Assembly: GCF_001955715.1 (NCBI RefSeq)
Contig: NZ_CP019239.1
Coordinates: 992,001 to 1,056,000 of the forward strand
DNA: 64,000 nt
Source: Rhodoferax saidenbachensis
GTDB lineage: Bacteria; Pseudomonadota; Gammaproteobacteria; Burkholderiales; Burkholderiaceae_C
Reading direction: 5' to 3'
The position numbers were made by a program, and so were the translations under genes. The notes below the pieces were generated by a model, which worked only from the letters and a program-made list of their open reading frames with translations, was not told the DNA's origin and did no database searches. Numbering within the stretch: the stretch's first letter is position 1; every line of letters starts with the position of its first letter. Below are positions 18,901 through 27,015 of the stretch, piece after piece.

Positions 18901-19280
18901 GGTAGCGGCAACGCGGGTTTTGCCAATGCGTTGGGATTGGAAGGTGCCGCTTCCGCCCAGTTGTACTGCACCAAAGCTTCCGGGCGCAGTACCGCGACAC
19001 GCAGTTTGGCACCCGGTACGGGGTTTGCGGCCAAGGCTGCCTTTGCGGCACTGGTGCTGGTCCAAAAGCCTGCACGGAGTACATACTGCGTGCCACGCTG
19101 CTCCAGGCGCAAATAGGGCAGTTGGGTGTGACGCGCGTACAGTTTCTTCAGCGCGTTTAGGTTGGTGCTGCTGGCGATTTGCAGGGACTGGTAGTCCTGC
19201 CCCGCAACCGGTGCGTCACTGGCATGTGCCTGCGACAACATGGCACAGGACACAACCAACAGACCAACACGCAGACTCAC
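15972..19280 (-). CDS. pelB: Pel export porin PelB, secreted SPOR/TPR/beta-barrel part
   Basis: A 1102-residue protein with a cleavable signal peptide (cleavage near AHASDAPV). A SPOR-like domain follows at about residues 28-105 (DYQSLQIASSTNLNALKKLY, then YVLRAGFWTS). After a Pro/Ala-rich linker come many TPR-like helices at about 160-780. A C-terminal beta-barrel of about 300 residues ends in LRYRHYF, a terminal aromatic typical of outer-membrane proteins. P. aeruginosa PelB is a single 1193-residue protein with an N-terminal membrane anchor; here the anchor appears to be on the separate upstream gene. The start overlaps that gene by 4 bp. Confidence 0.88.
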   Translation of the reverse strand: MSLRVGLLVVSCAMLSQAHASDAPVAGQDYQSLQIASSTNLNALKKLYARHTQLPYLRLEQRGTQYVLRAGFWTSTSAAKAALAANPVPGAKLRVAVLRPEALVQYNWAEAAPSNPNALAKPALPLPDANTGKATETMAVAPVPAQPALVNPAPEKKAPLSPTTATDISDRLRTFNPDDFALAYDVLLSTGDLQRAYRIAQQAVAKLPQDPSWRRKLAQVAEWTQHPDVAATQWRALFLQGNRTPDVLANVLRLSPYMEDPSVALQVWKELAVRQPLTTAQWQEVFHLFEELSQPAEGSTFFEAQYRRHQDISLLDYAARLADNAGDDTRALNLYLQRAELAPFSLATVLRAVTHLVRMDRMGDAQTLMQTYASQVPADAAEYWRMLGQIAWETRSNDAAQEAYTRYVKTPQATVADWSRLIFLVRQKMPLEAAGLALEAWRRFGAVDQLTLALEIYTAAGDIQTQTRIYKALQGEALKQAQQEPRFLLLRAQYYQRGKQPDLAWSDLARAMQIAPGDKDAVLSALWFLIDEGRHPVLNTLLRQHAATASKDSAYWMAFAAGNQTLGRNKEALHWYGKEVQRTPQAPLLLLNYADTLEQLQQAGMAARIRRHAWLLLKQKYPSPDAVPKGASPAELLTAVRLSLQNRPGDPAMQQVRQMVQKMRGLPSEQSDEETSTLVLGWAITQEQFANARYWMWQRYARQAEQAAPLWGESQVALQLGDTATMSRLLDRKSDAMPIYNRYDTAYALGHTPQALDIAFKGMAQQENDEPLHDRFRQHAPGNAPYLQLMARKDMLGTLDRQGLYGEARFVVRPQLHLLAGWSRMQQSSTDTNLQTLAPGSDQLERLEIQWQGTRDQGSLALFHRNELQSYMGLQATQTFRWGERINLDTGLDYRADSGLSLPMQVAGYEHSIHGSLGYTLGKRHYLRASPRLSQYYTQFGDYLGSGQLLDLEAGYRIRTEYPDWRLRAVLTQQDFSRNGGISAESLARLPADLQAAINNGTIDPTTYFLPESSTSWGLCFSMGENLAGQNLQTVYSRAWRPYFDMCLRDNSRTGSGYTGTVGMVGSVTGEDHVAVELQNSDGLTTVEGPTRTLTLRYRHYF

Positions 19281-20164
19281 GGTGTAGCGCCCTCCGTCTG
19301 GAAGACTAACGCACGTGCGTACAGCGCCGCTTGCGCGGGCGAACCGGCTGCGAGGGCCGTGCGGGCCAGATAACGCAAGGTTTGCGGGTCATTCTCCAGC
19401 GCACCTAAATGCTGCTTGGCGGATTGCATCGCTTGCTGAAAGAGGCTGTCCGCCATCAGCGCGTCAATGCCGGCCATGAAGAGCCGTCGGGCTTGCGCTA
19501 CCTCTTTGGTCTGCTCACGCGCCAACAGGTAGTACTCTGCTGCCACACCGTATTCCCCTTTTGCCAGGGCTTCTTTGGCATAGTACTCCAGCGCGTCAGG
19601 TGAACGGCCCGTTTCGATTTTTGCCAAAAATTCTGTGCCCAGCGCAGGCAGGTCCAGCTCGAAAGCCAGGTTGGCAAATGCCTGGGCGAGTCGCTCAGGA
19701 AGGGCCTCTTTGGCAGAAGAGCGCATCAACGCGGTCAGGCGGGCCTTCAGCGACATCCTTTGCTTGGGTTCAAGGCCCGCTTCATGGAGTGCGCGGGCAT
19801 ACGCCTTGACCAAAATCAGCCGTGCCTCCGTACGCTGGCGTGCATCACCGGTATTGGCGGGAGGAAGCAGCATGTTTTCCAGCGTGGTGATATCCATGTC
19901 TTCCTGCTGCGTGCGGGCCAGCAGGATGGCAACGTCTGTATTGCGGGTATTGGCGCGGTACAGGTTCTGGATGTAGGACAGGGTCAGTTCATCCAGCGTT
20001 TCCTGGGCGTACAGTTTTTCCACCAGCTCCCGACGTGGAAAAATCATGACGAGCAGAGCCATGACCAGCAGCGCAATCAGGAACAGCTGCCAGGGGGACG
20101 CGAGGCCCAGACGGGGTATTTCCCCGTCAATACCTGCATATCGCTTCGAGCGGGCTGGCAGCAT
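19277..20164 (-). CDS. Inner-membrane-anchored TPR protein, probable N-terminal part of a split PelB
   Basis: A 295-residue protein with a short cytoplasmic N-terminus, one transmembrane helix at about residues 18-38 (LFLIALLVMALLVMIFP), and a periplasmic helical-repeat region resembling TPRs. It lies exactly between pelA and the porin gene, overlaps pelA by 38 bp and the porin gene by 4 bp. In P. aeruginosa the PelB N-terminus is a single membrane helix followed by TPRs, so I read this as a detached equivalent. The start at 20164 gives a compact positively charged N-terminus before the helix; an upstream start would lie deep in pelA. The assignment rests on architecture and position. Confidence 0.75.
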   Translation of the reverse strand: MLPARSKRYAGIDGEIPRLGLASPWQLFLIALLVMALLVMIFPRRELVEKLYAQETLDELTLSYIQNLYRANTRNTDVAILLARTQQEDMDITTLENMLLPPANTGDARQRTEARLILVKAYARALHEAGLEPKQRMSLKARLTALMRSSAKEALPERLAQAFANLAFELDLPALGTEFLAKIETGRSPDALEYYAKEALAKGEYGVAAEYYLLAREQTKEVAQARRLFMAGIDALMADSLFQQAMQSAKQHLGALENDPQTLRYLARTALAAGSPAQAALYARALVFQTEGATP

Positions 20165-22884
20165 GGGCTTGCAGTTCGTAGTGGGACAAAGTGCCTTCTC
20201 GGCGCACGGGTGTGAGGTCGCGGTTGCCCGCGCGCACGCGGCAAGTGGCCACATTGGACAGCGTGAATTTCAGCGGAACATGGCCCTGCAATGTCCAACG
20301 GGGGCCATTGGCGGTGTTTTCAAAGGCGTTCAGGCGGGCATTTGCAGAAACCAGTAGCGGGGTTGTCGAGGCCGCCCCAGGCTTTGCCAGGACCAGCTCT
20401 GCCGAGTCACTGGCGAGGTGTACATAACTTTCAGCCTCACCCATGCGGTAGCCTGCAATCCCTGTGCTGGCGCGCATGTCCGGTGCTGTTGCGGAGGCGG
20501 GCAAGCGCACGGTCCGCAAGTCTTTCGCACCGCGGATGCGCCAACCGGTCGGTGTACGGGCAATGGCCATCGTCTGAAAGTCCAGTACCTTGCGCGCGTA
20601 TTCGGACACATACACCGGGGTGGTCTCCTGGGCCAGCGCAAAAGCGAAGATCTTGTCGAGCGACTGCATGCCGGCGCGCTTGGAGACCAGATAGGTGTGG
20701 AAGTAAATATTGATGGGTTTTAGGCGGCGTGGCTTCTCGGTGAATTCGTAGGTTTCAATCACACGTTCGAAACCATAAAACGGGCCTTGCCAGTTGTTGG
20801 TGTAAACGTTTTCGTTCTGGTTGGGCGCAAACACCTGGTAGCCGCCGGGGCGCGGTATCCCCAGTCCTTCAACTTCTGTGAGCGTGGCGCTGGACCGTGT
20901 GGCAACGGTGTCGCCGCCGTTCATGTTGAGCAAACCCGCTTGTCCTACCATGGCCAGGGCGTCGCTGCCGGGGACGCAGTCGCCGGTCCAGAAAAACATC
21001 TCTACTTTCTTGCCCGCAGGTGCCAGGCGCCGCTGGATGTACTCGACCGAGCCGTCGATTTCCCTTTTCAGGTCAAAGCGGTAACCGGGAATACGCAGGT
21101 TGTAGCCATCCTCATTGTCAGCAGTTGCCCCCACTTTGTGCCAGAAAAAGGGATGGGAGTAACTGTGCGATGCGATGGCAACGTGGGGGGGCACGGAAAA
21201 TATCCTGCGCCACTTTTTCCGACAGTGCGGAAAGTCCCGGGTAGAGCCCCTGCGGTGACAACTCGGCTTCAATGACGGAAATGGTCATGGGCACCGGGTA
21301 TTTGTTGACCACCCGATCCCGTACTACCTCTCCCGCCAGCGGGTTGCCCGGAAGCTCGGATCGGCTCACAAAACCGTCTCCGTCCATGTGGACCATGAGC
21401 ATGCGACGCCCGGTTTCAGTGCTGACATCTGCGACGGGCATGTCCGGCAGTTGCAATGCATCGCGCAAGAAGGCAAATGGATCGATGACCCATCTGCTGC
21501 CTGCTCCACCCGGCAGGTTGACAACGCCATAGGGGTCGATCACATAGCCGCCCCACGGGGCAATGCCGGCTGCATGTTGAGATATTCCATCACGCTGAAG
21601 CGTGAGAAGTGGCCGTCCCTTGGCCAATGTCAGCCCAAAAAAACTGTCTGCAGTGGGGCGGGGTGAACGCTCAAACCCCACCGAAGCGTCTTGTTGGGTG
21701 ACGCTGGGCAAGTTGGTGCCGGCTGCGGCCCGTAGATTGAGCCCCAAGGTTTTGCCCACCGCACCGTCGAGTAGATCGCTTTGCAAACTCACAAAGGCCA
21801 GCGGCAGTTTGTCCGTAGTTTGTTTCTGTATCCAGGCCGCCAGCTTTTGGCGCTCTGACGCGCTGAGTTCTTCGGTGAGCCAGATAACGGCACCTGCATA
21901 GCGACCTGTCAGTGTGTGGTCCGGCAAATGCAAGGTGTCCAAATACTCGGGCGCGTATCCCAGGTAGTTCAGCGGCATGGCCATCAGGCGGGCCGGGTCC
22001 AGCGTGTTCAGTTCAAACTCTGCCTGCAGAGGGCTGTGTACCACCAGCACCTTGCGTGGCATGACTTCAATGCTGCCGACCCCCAGCGTGGTCAGGTCAG
22101 GCGTGGCGACCCAGGGGGTGAAGCCCAGGTCGCTGATGCGTTTTGCGGTGGCGCGGGCCAAGTCCCGCTGCCCGGGCGGCACATAGTCAATCGCCAGGAT
22201 GGGTAATTTGAATTCATCGCGCGCCCGGCGCAGTTGGCCCAGCAGCCATTCGCGGTCGGACTCCGACACCGTGGTGTAGCTGCCTTTGCCCGCGTCATAC
22301 CCCTGAAACAGCGATTCGGCGGCGACCATGTCGACCAGCTTGCCGGTGCGGTCCAGAATTTCAAAGCCACGGTTGAAAATCAGTTTGGCTTGGGGGTAGC
22401 GCTTTTTGACTGCCTGGATGGTGGCGACCAGGCCAGCTTCCTGTTGGGCCCGCTCCTGCGGCGTTTTGGCGAACAGCTGGTAGGAGTCCAGCGTGTCGAA
22501 GAAGAAGCTGCGGTAACCGGCTGCCCACAAGGGTTGAATGACGTTGTCGGTGAAAAAGGCGGGCCATGCGGCTTGCGACTGGTCAATCAGGCGGCTGCCC
22601 CAGTCCTTGTTTTCGCCACGCAGCCAGGCTTTGGGAATGCTGTTGGCGTAAGGGCGGCTGGGCTGGACTTCTCCCACGGCCACATAGGCCGCGAGGGTGG
22701 TGTGCGCGGGAGCGACCGCAGCGGGGTTGGGCACATGGCCTGGGTCCACCACCACGATGTCGAAGGCCTGCAAAGCATCCCAAGGGGGATTGTCTCCGTA
22801 GTACAGCGCCAGCGCAGGGCTGGCCGCGCTGGCTTGCGCGCCGTAGGCCAGCAGGGCCAGCAGCCAGGTGAGTAATTTTTTCAT
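20127..22884 (-). pseudogene. pelA: Pel hydrolase/deacetylase PelA, interrupted by a frameshift
   Basis: The reading frame opens at 22884 with a signal peptide (MKKLLTWLLALLAYGAQASA). It continues through a GH166-like hydrolase domain (DIVVVDPGH, FFFDTLDSY, LIFNRGFEIL) and the start of the deacetylase (MLMVHMDGDGF) to the G7 tract at 21185-21191. There it shifts and the first frame stops at 21118. The rest of the protein, from VAIASHSYSHPFFW with the metal-binding His residues to LEAICRY, is intact in another frame ending at 20127. Removing one C from the coding-strand C7 run restores about 917 codons, near the 948 of P. aeruginosa PelA. As sequenced, the product lacks part of its deacetylase and its C-terminal domain. 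It may be a true mutation, phase variation or a sequencing error. Confidence 0.85.
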
Positions 22885-22987
22885 TCCAACGTCCCCGGTA
22901 TGGGGGTCTGTGCAAGATCCGCTGCGTGGATTACCACAGCGGTTTCGGACCATATCAGCAATACACGGGTTGTGCAGGCCAGTACTG

Positions 22988-23032
22988 GCAAAGCCCCTAT
23001 TTTAAGACGTCTATCGCTCCTAAAAGGATAGC
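22988..23032 (-). repeat. Degenerate comamonad-type repeat upstream of pelA
   Basis: On the minus strand it reads GCTATCCTTTTAGGAGC, then TTAAAATAGGGGCTTTGCC. The GCTAT, AGGAGC and GGGGCT blocks are in the usual order but the TTGCGCA block is lost. It lies in the 197 bp between xdhB and pelA where the pel promoter should be. I could not identify that promoter. Confidence 0.45.
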
Positions 23033-23081
23033 GTTTGCATGATCTTTGTGCAGTTTTGCACACATCTCCGTTGAATTTTTT

Positions 23082-25463
23082 TCAAGCCGTGAGGGCGGCC
23101 AGCACATGCTCCGCCGTTGCGGGGGCTATCAGGCGTACGGCGGCACCGTCCCCGCGCGCCCGTGCCACGGCGTCTTTCAGCGCCTCAAACACGCTGATGG
23201 CCAGCATGAAGGGCGGTTCACCCACGGCTTTGCTGCCGAAGACGTTGTCCTCGCGGTTGGGCTCAGGCCACAGGTCGACCTTGAAATGCGCGGGTACATC
23301 GCCTGCGGTAGGAATCTTGTAGGTGCTGGGGGCGTGCGTGGACAGGTAGCCCTTGTCGTTCCACACCAGTTGTTCGGTGGTGAGCCAGCCCATGCCCTGT
23401 ACAAAGCCGCCTTCGATCTGGCCAATATCCAGCCCCGGGTTGATGCTGCGACCCACGTCATGCAGGATGTCCACCTTGAGCACGCGGCTCTCGCCGGTCA
23501 GCGTGTCGATCACCACTTCGCTGCAGGAAGCGCCGTAGGCAAAGTAGTAGAACGGGCGGCCGGTCAGCGTGGCCTTGTCGTAGTGGATCTTGGGGGTGCG
23601 GTAAAAGCCGTCGCTCCAGAGCTGGATGCGGTTGGCGTAGGCCATGCCCACCACCTCTTCAAAAGAGCGTGTGGTTTTGGGGGAGAGAACCTGCCCGTTC
23701 TGGAACTGGATGGCACCCGCGCCGCAGCCGTCCAGCCCGCAGACAAAGGCGGCCAGGTTGTCGCGCACGTGGCGGGCGGCAAACTGCGCGGCGCGGCCGT
23801 TCAGGTCGGTGCCGGCGCTGGCTGCGGTGGCGGAGGCGTTGGGAATCTTGCTGGTGTCGCTGGCGGTGGCCAGCACGCGCGTGAAAGAAATGCCCAACTC
23901 GTCGGCCACGATCTGCGCCACCTTGGTGTGCAGGCCCTGGCCCATCTCGGTGCCACCGTGGTTCACCTGCACACTGCCGTCGGTGTACACATGCACCAGC
24001 GCGCCGGCCTGGTTGAACAGCGTGGCGGTGAAGCTGATGCCGAACTTGACGGGCGTGATGGCAATGCCGCGCTTGAGCACCGGGCTCTTGGAATTCCATG
24101 CTGAAATGGCCTCTACCCGGCGCCGGTATTGTGCAGACAGCTCCAGTTTTGATAGCAACGGGGCGAGGATGTTGTCCTCGACCTTCATCCCATAGTGGGT
24201 CGTGTCGCGGCGCAGGGCTTCGACAGGCTCAGCCCGAACGGCCTCAGCTCCCGTTCGCACTGAGCTTGTCGAAGTGCTCAGCACCTCGTCGCTGTACAGA
24301 TTGCGTATGCGCACGTCCAGCGGGTCCATCTTCAAATGGCGTGCAATGTCGCCCATGATGGTCTCGATCAGGATCACGCCCTGCGGCCCACCAAAGCCGC
24401 GAAAGGCAGTGTGACTCTGCGTATTCGTCTTGCAGCGGTAGGACGCAATATCCACGTCCTGCAGGTAGTAGGCGTTGTCGCTGTGGAAGATGGCGCGATC
24501 CGCCACCGGGCCGGACAGGTCGGCGCTGAAGCCGCAGTTAGCGGCCATCATCAATTGCAGCGCGGTCAGGCGGCCGGTGTCGTCAAAACCGGCGGTGTAT
24601 TCGTATGCAAACGGGTGGCGTTTGCCGGTGACCATGAAGTCGTCGTCGCGGTCCAACCGCAACTTCACCGCCTGCTTGACCTTGTTCGCGGCCACGGCAG
24701 ACCACACGGCCAGATGGCCGGCCTGGGTTTCCTTGCCGCCAAAGCCACCGCCCATGCGCCGGCACTCTACGCGCACCGCGTTGTTGTCCAGGCCCAGCGC
24801 GTGGCTGACCCAGTGCTGTACCTCGCCCGGGTGCTGCGTGCTGCTGTAGACCACCCACTGGTTCTGTTCCTGCGGTAGCACGTAGGCAATCTGGCCTTCC
24901 AGGTAGAAATGCTCCTGGCCGCCGACCTCCAGCGTGCCGCTGAGGGTGTGCTGCGCGGTCTTCATGGCGGCAGCGGCATTGCCGCGGCGCACATGCACCG
25001 GTGGCAGCACAAAGCTCTTGGCCTCCAAGGCCTGCTGCACCGTCAGGATGGCGGGCAGGGCCTCGATGTTCAGCTTGACCTTGCGCGCGGCACGCCGTGC
25101 CTGCATGGCGGTACGCGCCACCACCACGCCAATCACCTGACCGATGTGTTGCACTGTGTCGATGGCAAACACCGGTTCGTCGCCGGCAAAGGCGGCCAGC
25201 ATCGGATCACCGGGAATGTCTTGGCTGAGGACCACATCGACCACGCCGGGCATGGCCCGCGCCGCGCTGGTATCCACGCCCAGCAACTTGCCGTGGGCCA
25301 CGTTGGAAAGAATGGGCGCTGCATGCAGCGTGCCGCGCACTTCGGGGATGTCGTCGATGTAGGTGGCTGCACCGGCCACCTGGGAGCGTGCGCTTTCATG
25401 CGGGCGGGTCACGCCAGCAGCCGGGCCGTGCTCTATGGCGATGTTGGGCGGGTTGGAAGTCAT
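23082..25463 (-). CDS. xdhB: Xanthine dehydrogenase, molybdenum-binding subunit
   Basis: A 793-residue large subunit of the molybdopterin hydroxylase family. Motifs include GAATYIDDIPE at the N-terminus, GGGFGGKETQ, FRGFGGPQG, VNHGGTEMGQGLHTK and, near the C-terminus, KAVGEPPFMLA with the catalytic Glu. With XdhA it oxidises hypoxanthine and xanthine to urate. The start at 25463 overlaps the xdhA stop (ATGA). Two interspersed repeats lie within the coding sequence: an inverted REP-like pair encoding VRTGAEAVRAEPVEALR, and a comamonad repeat encoding LLSKLELSAQYRRRVEAIS. Both keep the frame open. Production of the molybdenum cofactor is encoded elsewhere. Confidence 0.92.
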   Translation of the reverse strand: MTSNPPNIAIEHGPAAGVTRPHESARSQVAGAATYIDDIPEVRGTLHAAPILSNVAHGKLLGVDTSAARAMPGVVDVVLSQDIPGDPMLAAFAGDEPVFAIDTVQHIGQVIGVVVARTAMQARRAARKVKLNIEALPAILTVQQALEAKSFVLPPVHVRRGNAAAAMKTAQHTLSGTLEVGGQEHFYLEGQIAYVLPQEQNQWVVYSSTQHPGEVQHWVSHALGLDNNAVRVECRRMGGGFGGKETQAGHLAVWSAVAANKVKQAVKLRLDRDDDFMVTGKRHPFAYEYTAGFDDTGRLTALQLMMAANCGFSADLSGPVADRAIFHSDNAYYLQDVDIASYRCKTNTQSHTAFRGFGGPQGVILIETIMGDIARHLKMDPLDVRIRNLYSDEVLSTSTSSVRTGAEAVRAEPVEALRRDTTHYGMKVEDNILAPLLSKLELSAQYRRRVEAISAWNSKSPVLKRGIAITPVKFGISFTATLFNQAGALVHVYTDGSVQVNHGGTEMGQGLHTKVAQIVADELGISFTRVLATASDTSKIPNASATAASAGTDLNGRAAQFAARHVRDNLAAFVCGLDGCGAGAIQFQNGQVLSPKTTRSFEEVVGMAYANRIQLWSDGFYRTPKIHYDKATLTGRPFYYFAYGASCSEVVIDTLTGESRVLKVDILHDVGRSINPGLDIGQIEGGFVQGMGWLTTEQLVWNDKGYLSTHAPSTYKIPTAGDVPAHFKVDLWPEPNREDNVFGSKAVGEPPFMLAISVFEALKDAVARARGDGAAVRLIAPATAEHVLAALTA
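24103..24156 (-). repeat. Comamonad-type repeat copy inside xdhB
   Basis: On the minus (coding) strand it reads GCTATCAAAACTGGAGCTG, then TCTGCACAATA, then GGGTAGAGGCCATTTCAG. It is in the sense direction and in the same frame as the copies in xdhA and glycerate kinase. The encoded segment aligns in length with the conserved helix LVDELEASSDY...AIRAFN of other XdhB proteins as I remember them, so it seems to replace rather than lengthen sequence. Confidence 0.65.
24218..24274. repeat. REP-like inverted pair inside xdhB
   Basis: CTTCGACAGGCTCAGCCCG... at 24218-24241 and its inverted partner at 24251-24274 differ at three of 24 positions and are separated by 9 bp, so the transcript could form a long hairpin. 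This is the widespread REP-like unit whose translations read RPEPVEG or AEPVEAL. Here it encodes part of SVRTGAEAVRAEPVEALR without a stop. A related half-unit lies at 44680-44703. Confidence 0.75.
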
Positions 25464-26932
25464 GCTGCGGCTCCTTCCAGTTGCAGTGGGTCCAGGAGGC
25501 TGTGCACTTCGATGGCCTGCAGGCCCTGGCTCTCCAGCCAGTAACGCTGCAGCAGATTGCCCAGTACCTCGGTGCGGTAGGCGGCAGAGGCGCGCATGTC
25601 GGAGATCGGGTTGAATTCGTTGCGCAAGACCTTTTGGACCTGCTTCACCGTGGACAAGTTCCATGGCTGGCCCCGCAACGCGGCTTCGCTCTTGCGCGCA
25701 CGCACCGGTGTGGCGGCCACACCACCGACGCCGATGGATGCCTTTTGCACCGCGCCATCCGTGATGTGCAGGTTTAGCGCCAGGCACACGGCGGAGATGT
25801 CGTCTTCAAACCGTTTGGAAATCTTGTACACGCGGGAGCGTTCGCTGGCGGTGGCCTTGGGCACCTTGATCCACGCCAGCACCTCGTCCGGTGCCATCAC
25901 GTTCTTGCGGTAGCCGGTGTACAGGTCTTCCAGCGGCAGCTCGCGGTGGCCACGTTGGCCCATCAGCACGACGTGGGCCCCCAGCGCAATCAAGAGCGGC
26001 ATGGAGTCGCCAATCGGCGAGCCATTGGCCACATTGCCGCCCAGCGTGCCGGAATTGCGCACTGGCAGGCCGGCAAAGCGGTGGGCAAAGGTGGCCAGTT
26101 GCGGCCGGTCGGCCACCAAAGCGGCAAAGGCGTCGGTCAGCGTGACGGCGGCGCCAATGGCGATGTGGTGTGGGTACTGCTCCACACGGAGCAGCTCTTT
26201 GACCTGAGTCACATCCAGCACCCGCGCAAACTGCATGTGCATCTTGGTCACCCACAGGCCCACGTCGGTACAGCCGGCGACGATCTGGGCATCCGGGGAT
26301 TGCGCGCGGGCTTTGAGCAGGGCTTTCAGGCTGCGCGGGGAAATATAAGAAGAATTGGCCTCCAGCCCTTGTGGGGATTGCGCAAGCAGCTGCAGTTTTG
26401 ATAGCACTTTGGTGTCGTCCAAAGGCACCGCAGGCAGGGTGTGCATGGCTTGCGCGGCATCCAGAATCGGCCGGTAGCCGGTGCAGCGGCACAGGTTGCC
26501 GGACAGTGCTGCCTGTGCCTCTTCGCGGGTACAGGTCTGGCCCTGCTGGTTCTGGTACAGACCAAACAGGCTCATCACAAAGCCGGGGGTGCAAAAGCCG
26601 CACTGCGAGCCATGGCACTGCACCATGGCCTCTTGCGCCGGGTGCAGTGTGCCGTCTGCCGCGGCAATGTCTTCCACCGTCCACAGCGCCATGCCGTCGA
26701 TGGAGTGCGCCATGCGGATGCAGCTGTTGATGGCGCTGGTGTGCAACTGGCCGTCGCGCTCCTCGCCGACCACCACGGTGCAGGCACCGCAGTCGCCTTC
26801 GCCGCAACCTTCCTTGGTGCCGGTGCAGTGCAGGTCGTCGCGCAGCACTTCCAGCAGCGTGCGCGTGGGCTCCACGCCGTGCAGGGTGACGACTTCGCCA
26901 CGTCGGATGAATCGCAGGGGTTGGGTGTTCAT
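25460..26932 (-). CDS. xdhA: Xanthine dehydrogenase, iron-sulfur/FAD subunit
   Basis: A 490-residue small subunit. The N-terminal plant-type [2Fe-2S] domain has CTGTKEGCGEGDCGACTVV, and a second [2Fe-2S] domain has CGFCTPGFVMS and CRCTGYRP. A FAD-binding domain follows (AGCTDVGLWVTK, NSGTLGGNVANGSPIGD), then a CO dehydrogenase flavoprotein C-terminal domain. A GAGGAAG ribosome binding site supports the start at 26932. Residues about 200-220 (VLSKLQLLAQSPQGLEANSS) in the linker before the FAD domain are encoded by a comamonad repeat. It is divergent from the LysR gene and overlaps xdhB by 4 bp. Confidence 0.92.
   Translation of the reverse strand: MNTQPLRFIRRGEVVTLHGVEPTRTLLEVLRDDLHCTGTKEGCGEGDCGACTVVVGEERDGQLHTSAINSCIRMAHSIDGMALWTVEDIAAADGTLHPAQEAMVQCHGSQCGFCTPGFVMSLFGLYQNQQGQTCTREEAQAALSGNLCRCTGYRPILDAAQAMHTLPAVPLDDTKVLSKLQLLAQSPQGLEANSSYISPRSLKALLKARAQSPDAQIVAGCTDVGLWVTKMHMQFARVLDVTQVKELLRVEQYPHHIAIGAAVTLTDAFAALVADRPQLATFAHRFAGLPVRNSGTLGGNVANGSPIGDSMPLLIALGAHVVLMGQRGHRELPLEDLYTGYRKNVMAPDEVLAWIKVPKATASERSRVYKISKRFEDDISAVCLALNLHITDGAVQKASIGVGGVAATPVRARKSEAALRGQPWNLSTVKQVQKVLRNEFNPISDMRASAAYRTEVLGNLLQRYWLESQGLQAIEVHSLLDPLQLEGAAA
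26350..26405 (-). repeat. Comamonad-type repeat copy inside xdhA
   Basis: On the coding strand it reads GCTATCAAAACTGCAGCTG, then CTTGCGCAATC, then AAGGGCTGGAGGCCAATTC. It is the best-preserved intragenic copy in the window. It encodes LSKLQLLAQSPQGLEAN in the linker between the iron-sulfur and FAD domains. Confidence 0.75.
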
Positions 26933-26973
26933 GGTGCTTCCTCGTGCGGGAGGGTAAATCGGGAGACTGGCCC

Positions 26974-27000
26974 CGGTCATACGCATTAGCATATGGCACA
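26974..27000. promoter_or_regulatory. Possible LysR-type binding region between xdhA and the LysR gene
   Basis: The 83 bp between the divergent genes contains the AT-rich dyad-like stretch ATACGCATTAGCATATGG, unlike the surrounding GC-rich DNA. A LysR-type regulator usually binds such a divergent region. No stronger consensus is visible. Confidence 0.35.
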
Positions 27001-27015
27001 AATCCACGCACCCGT

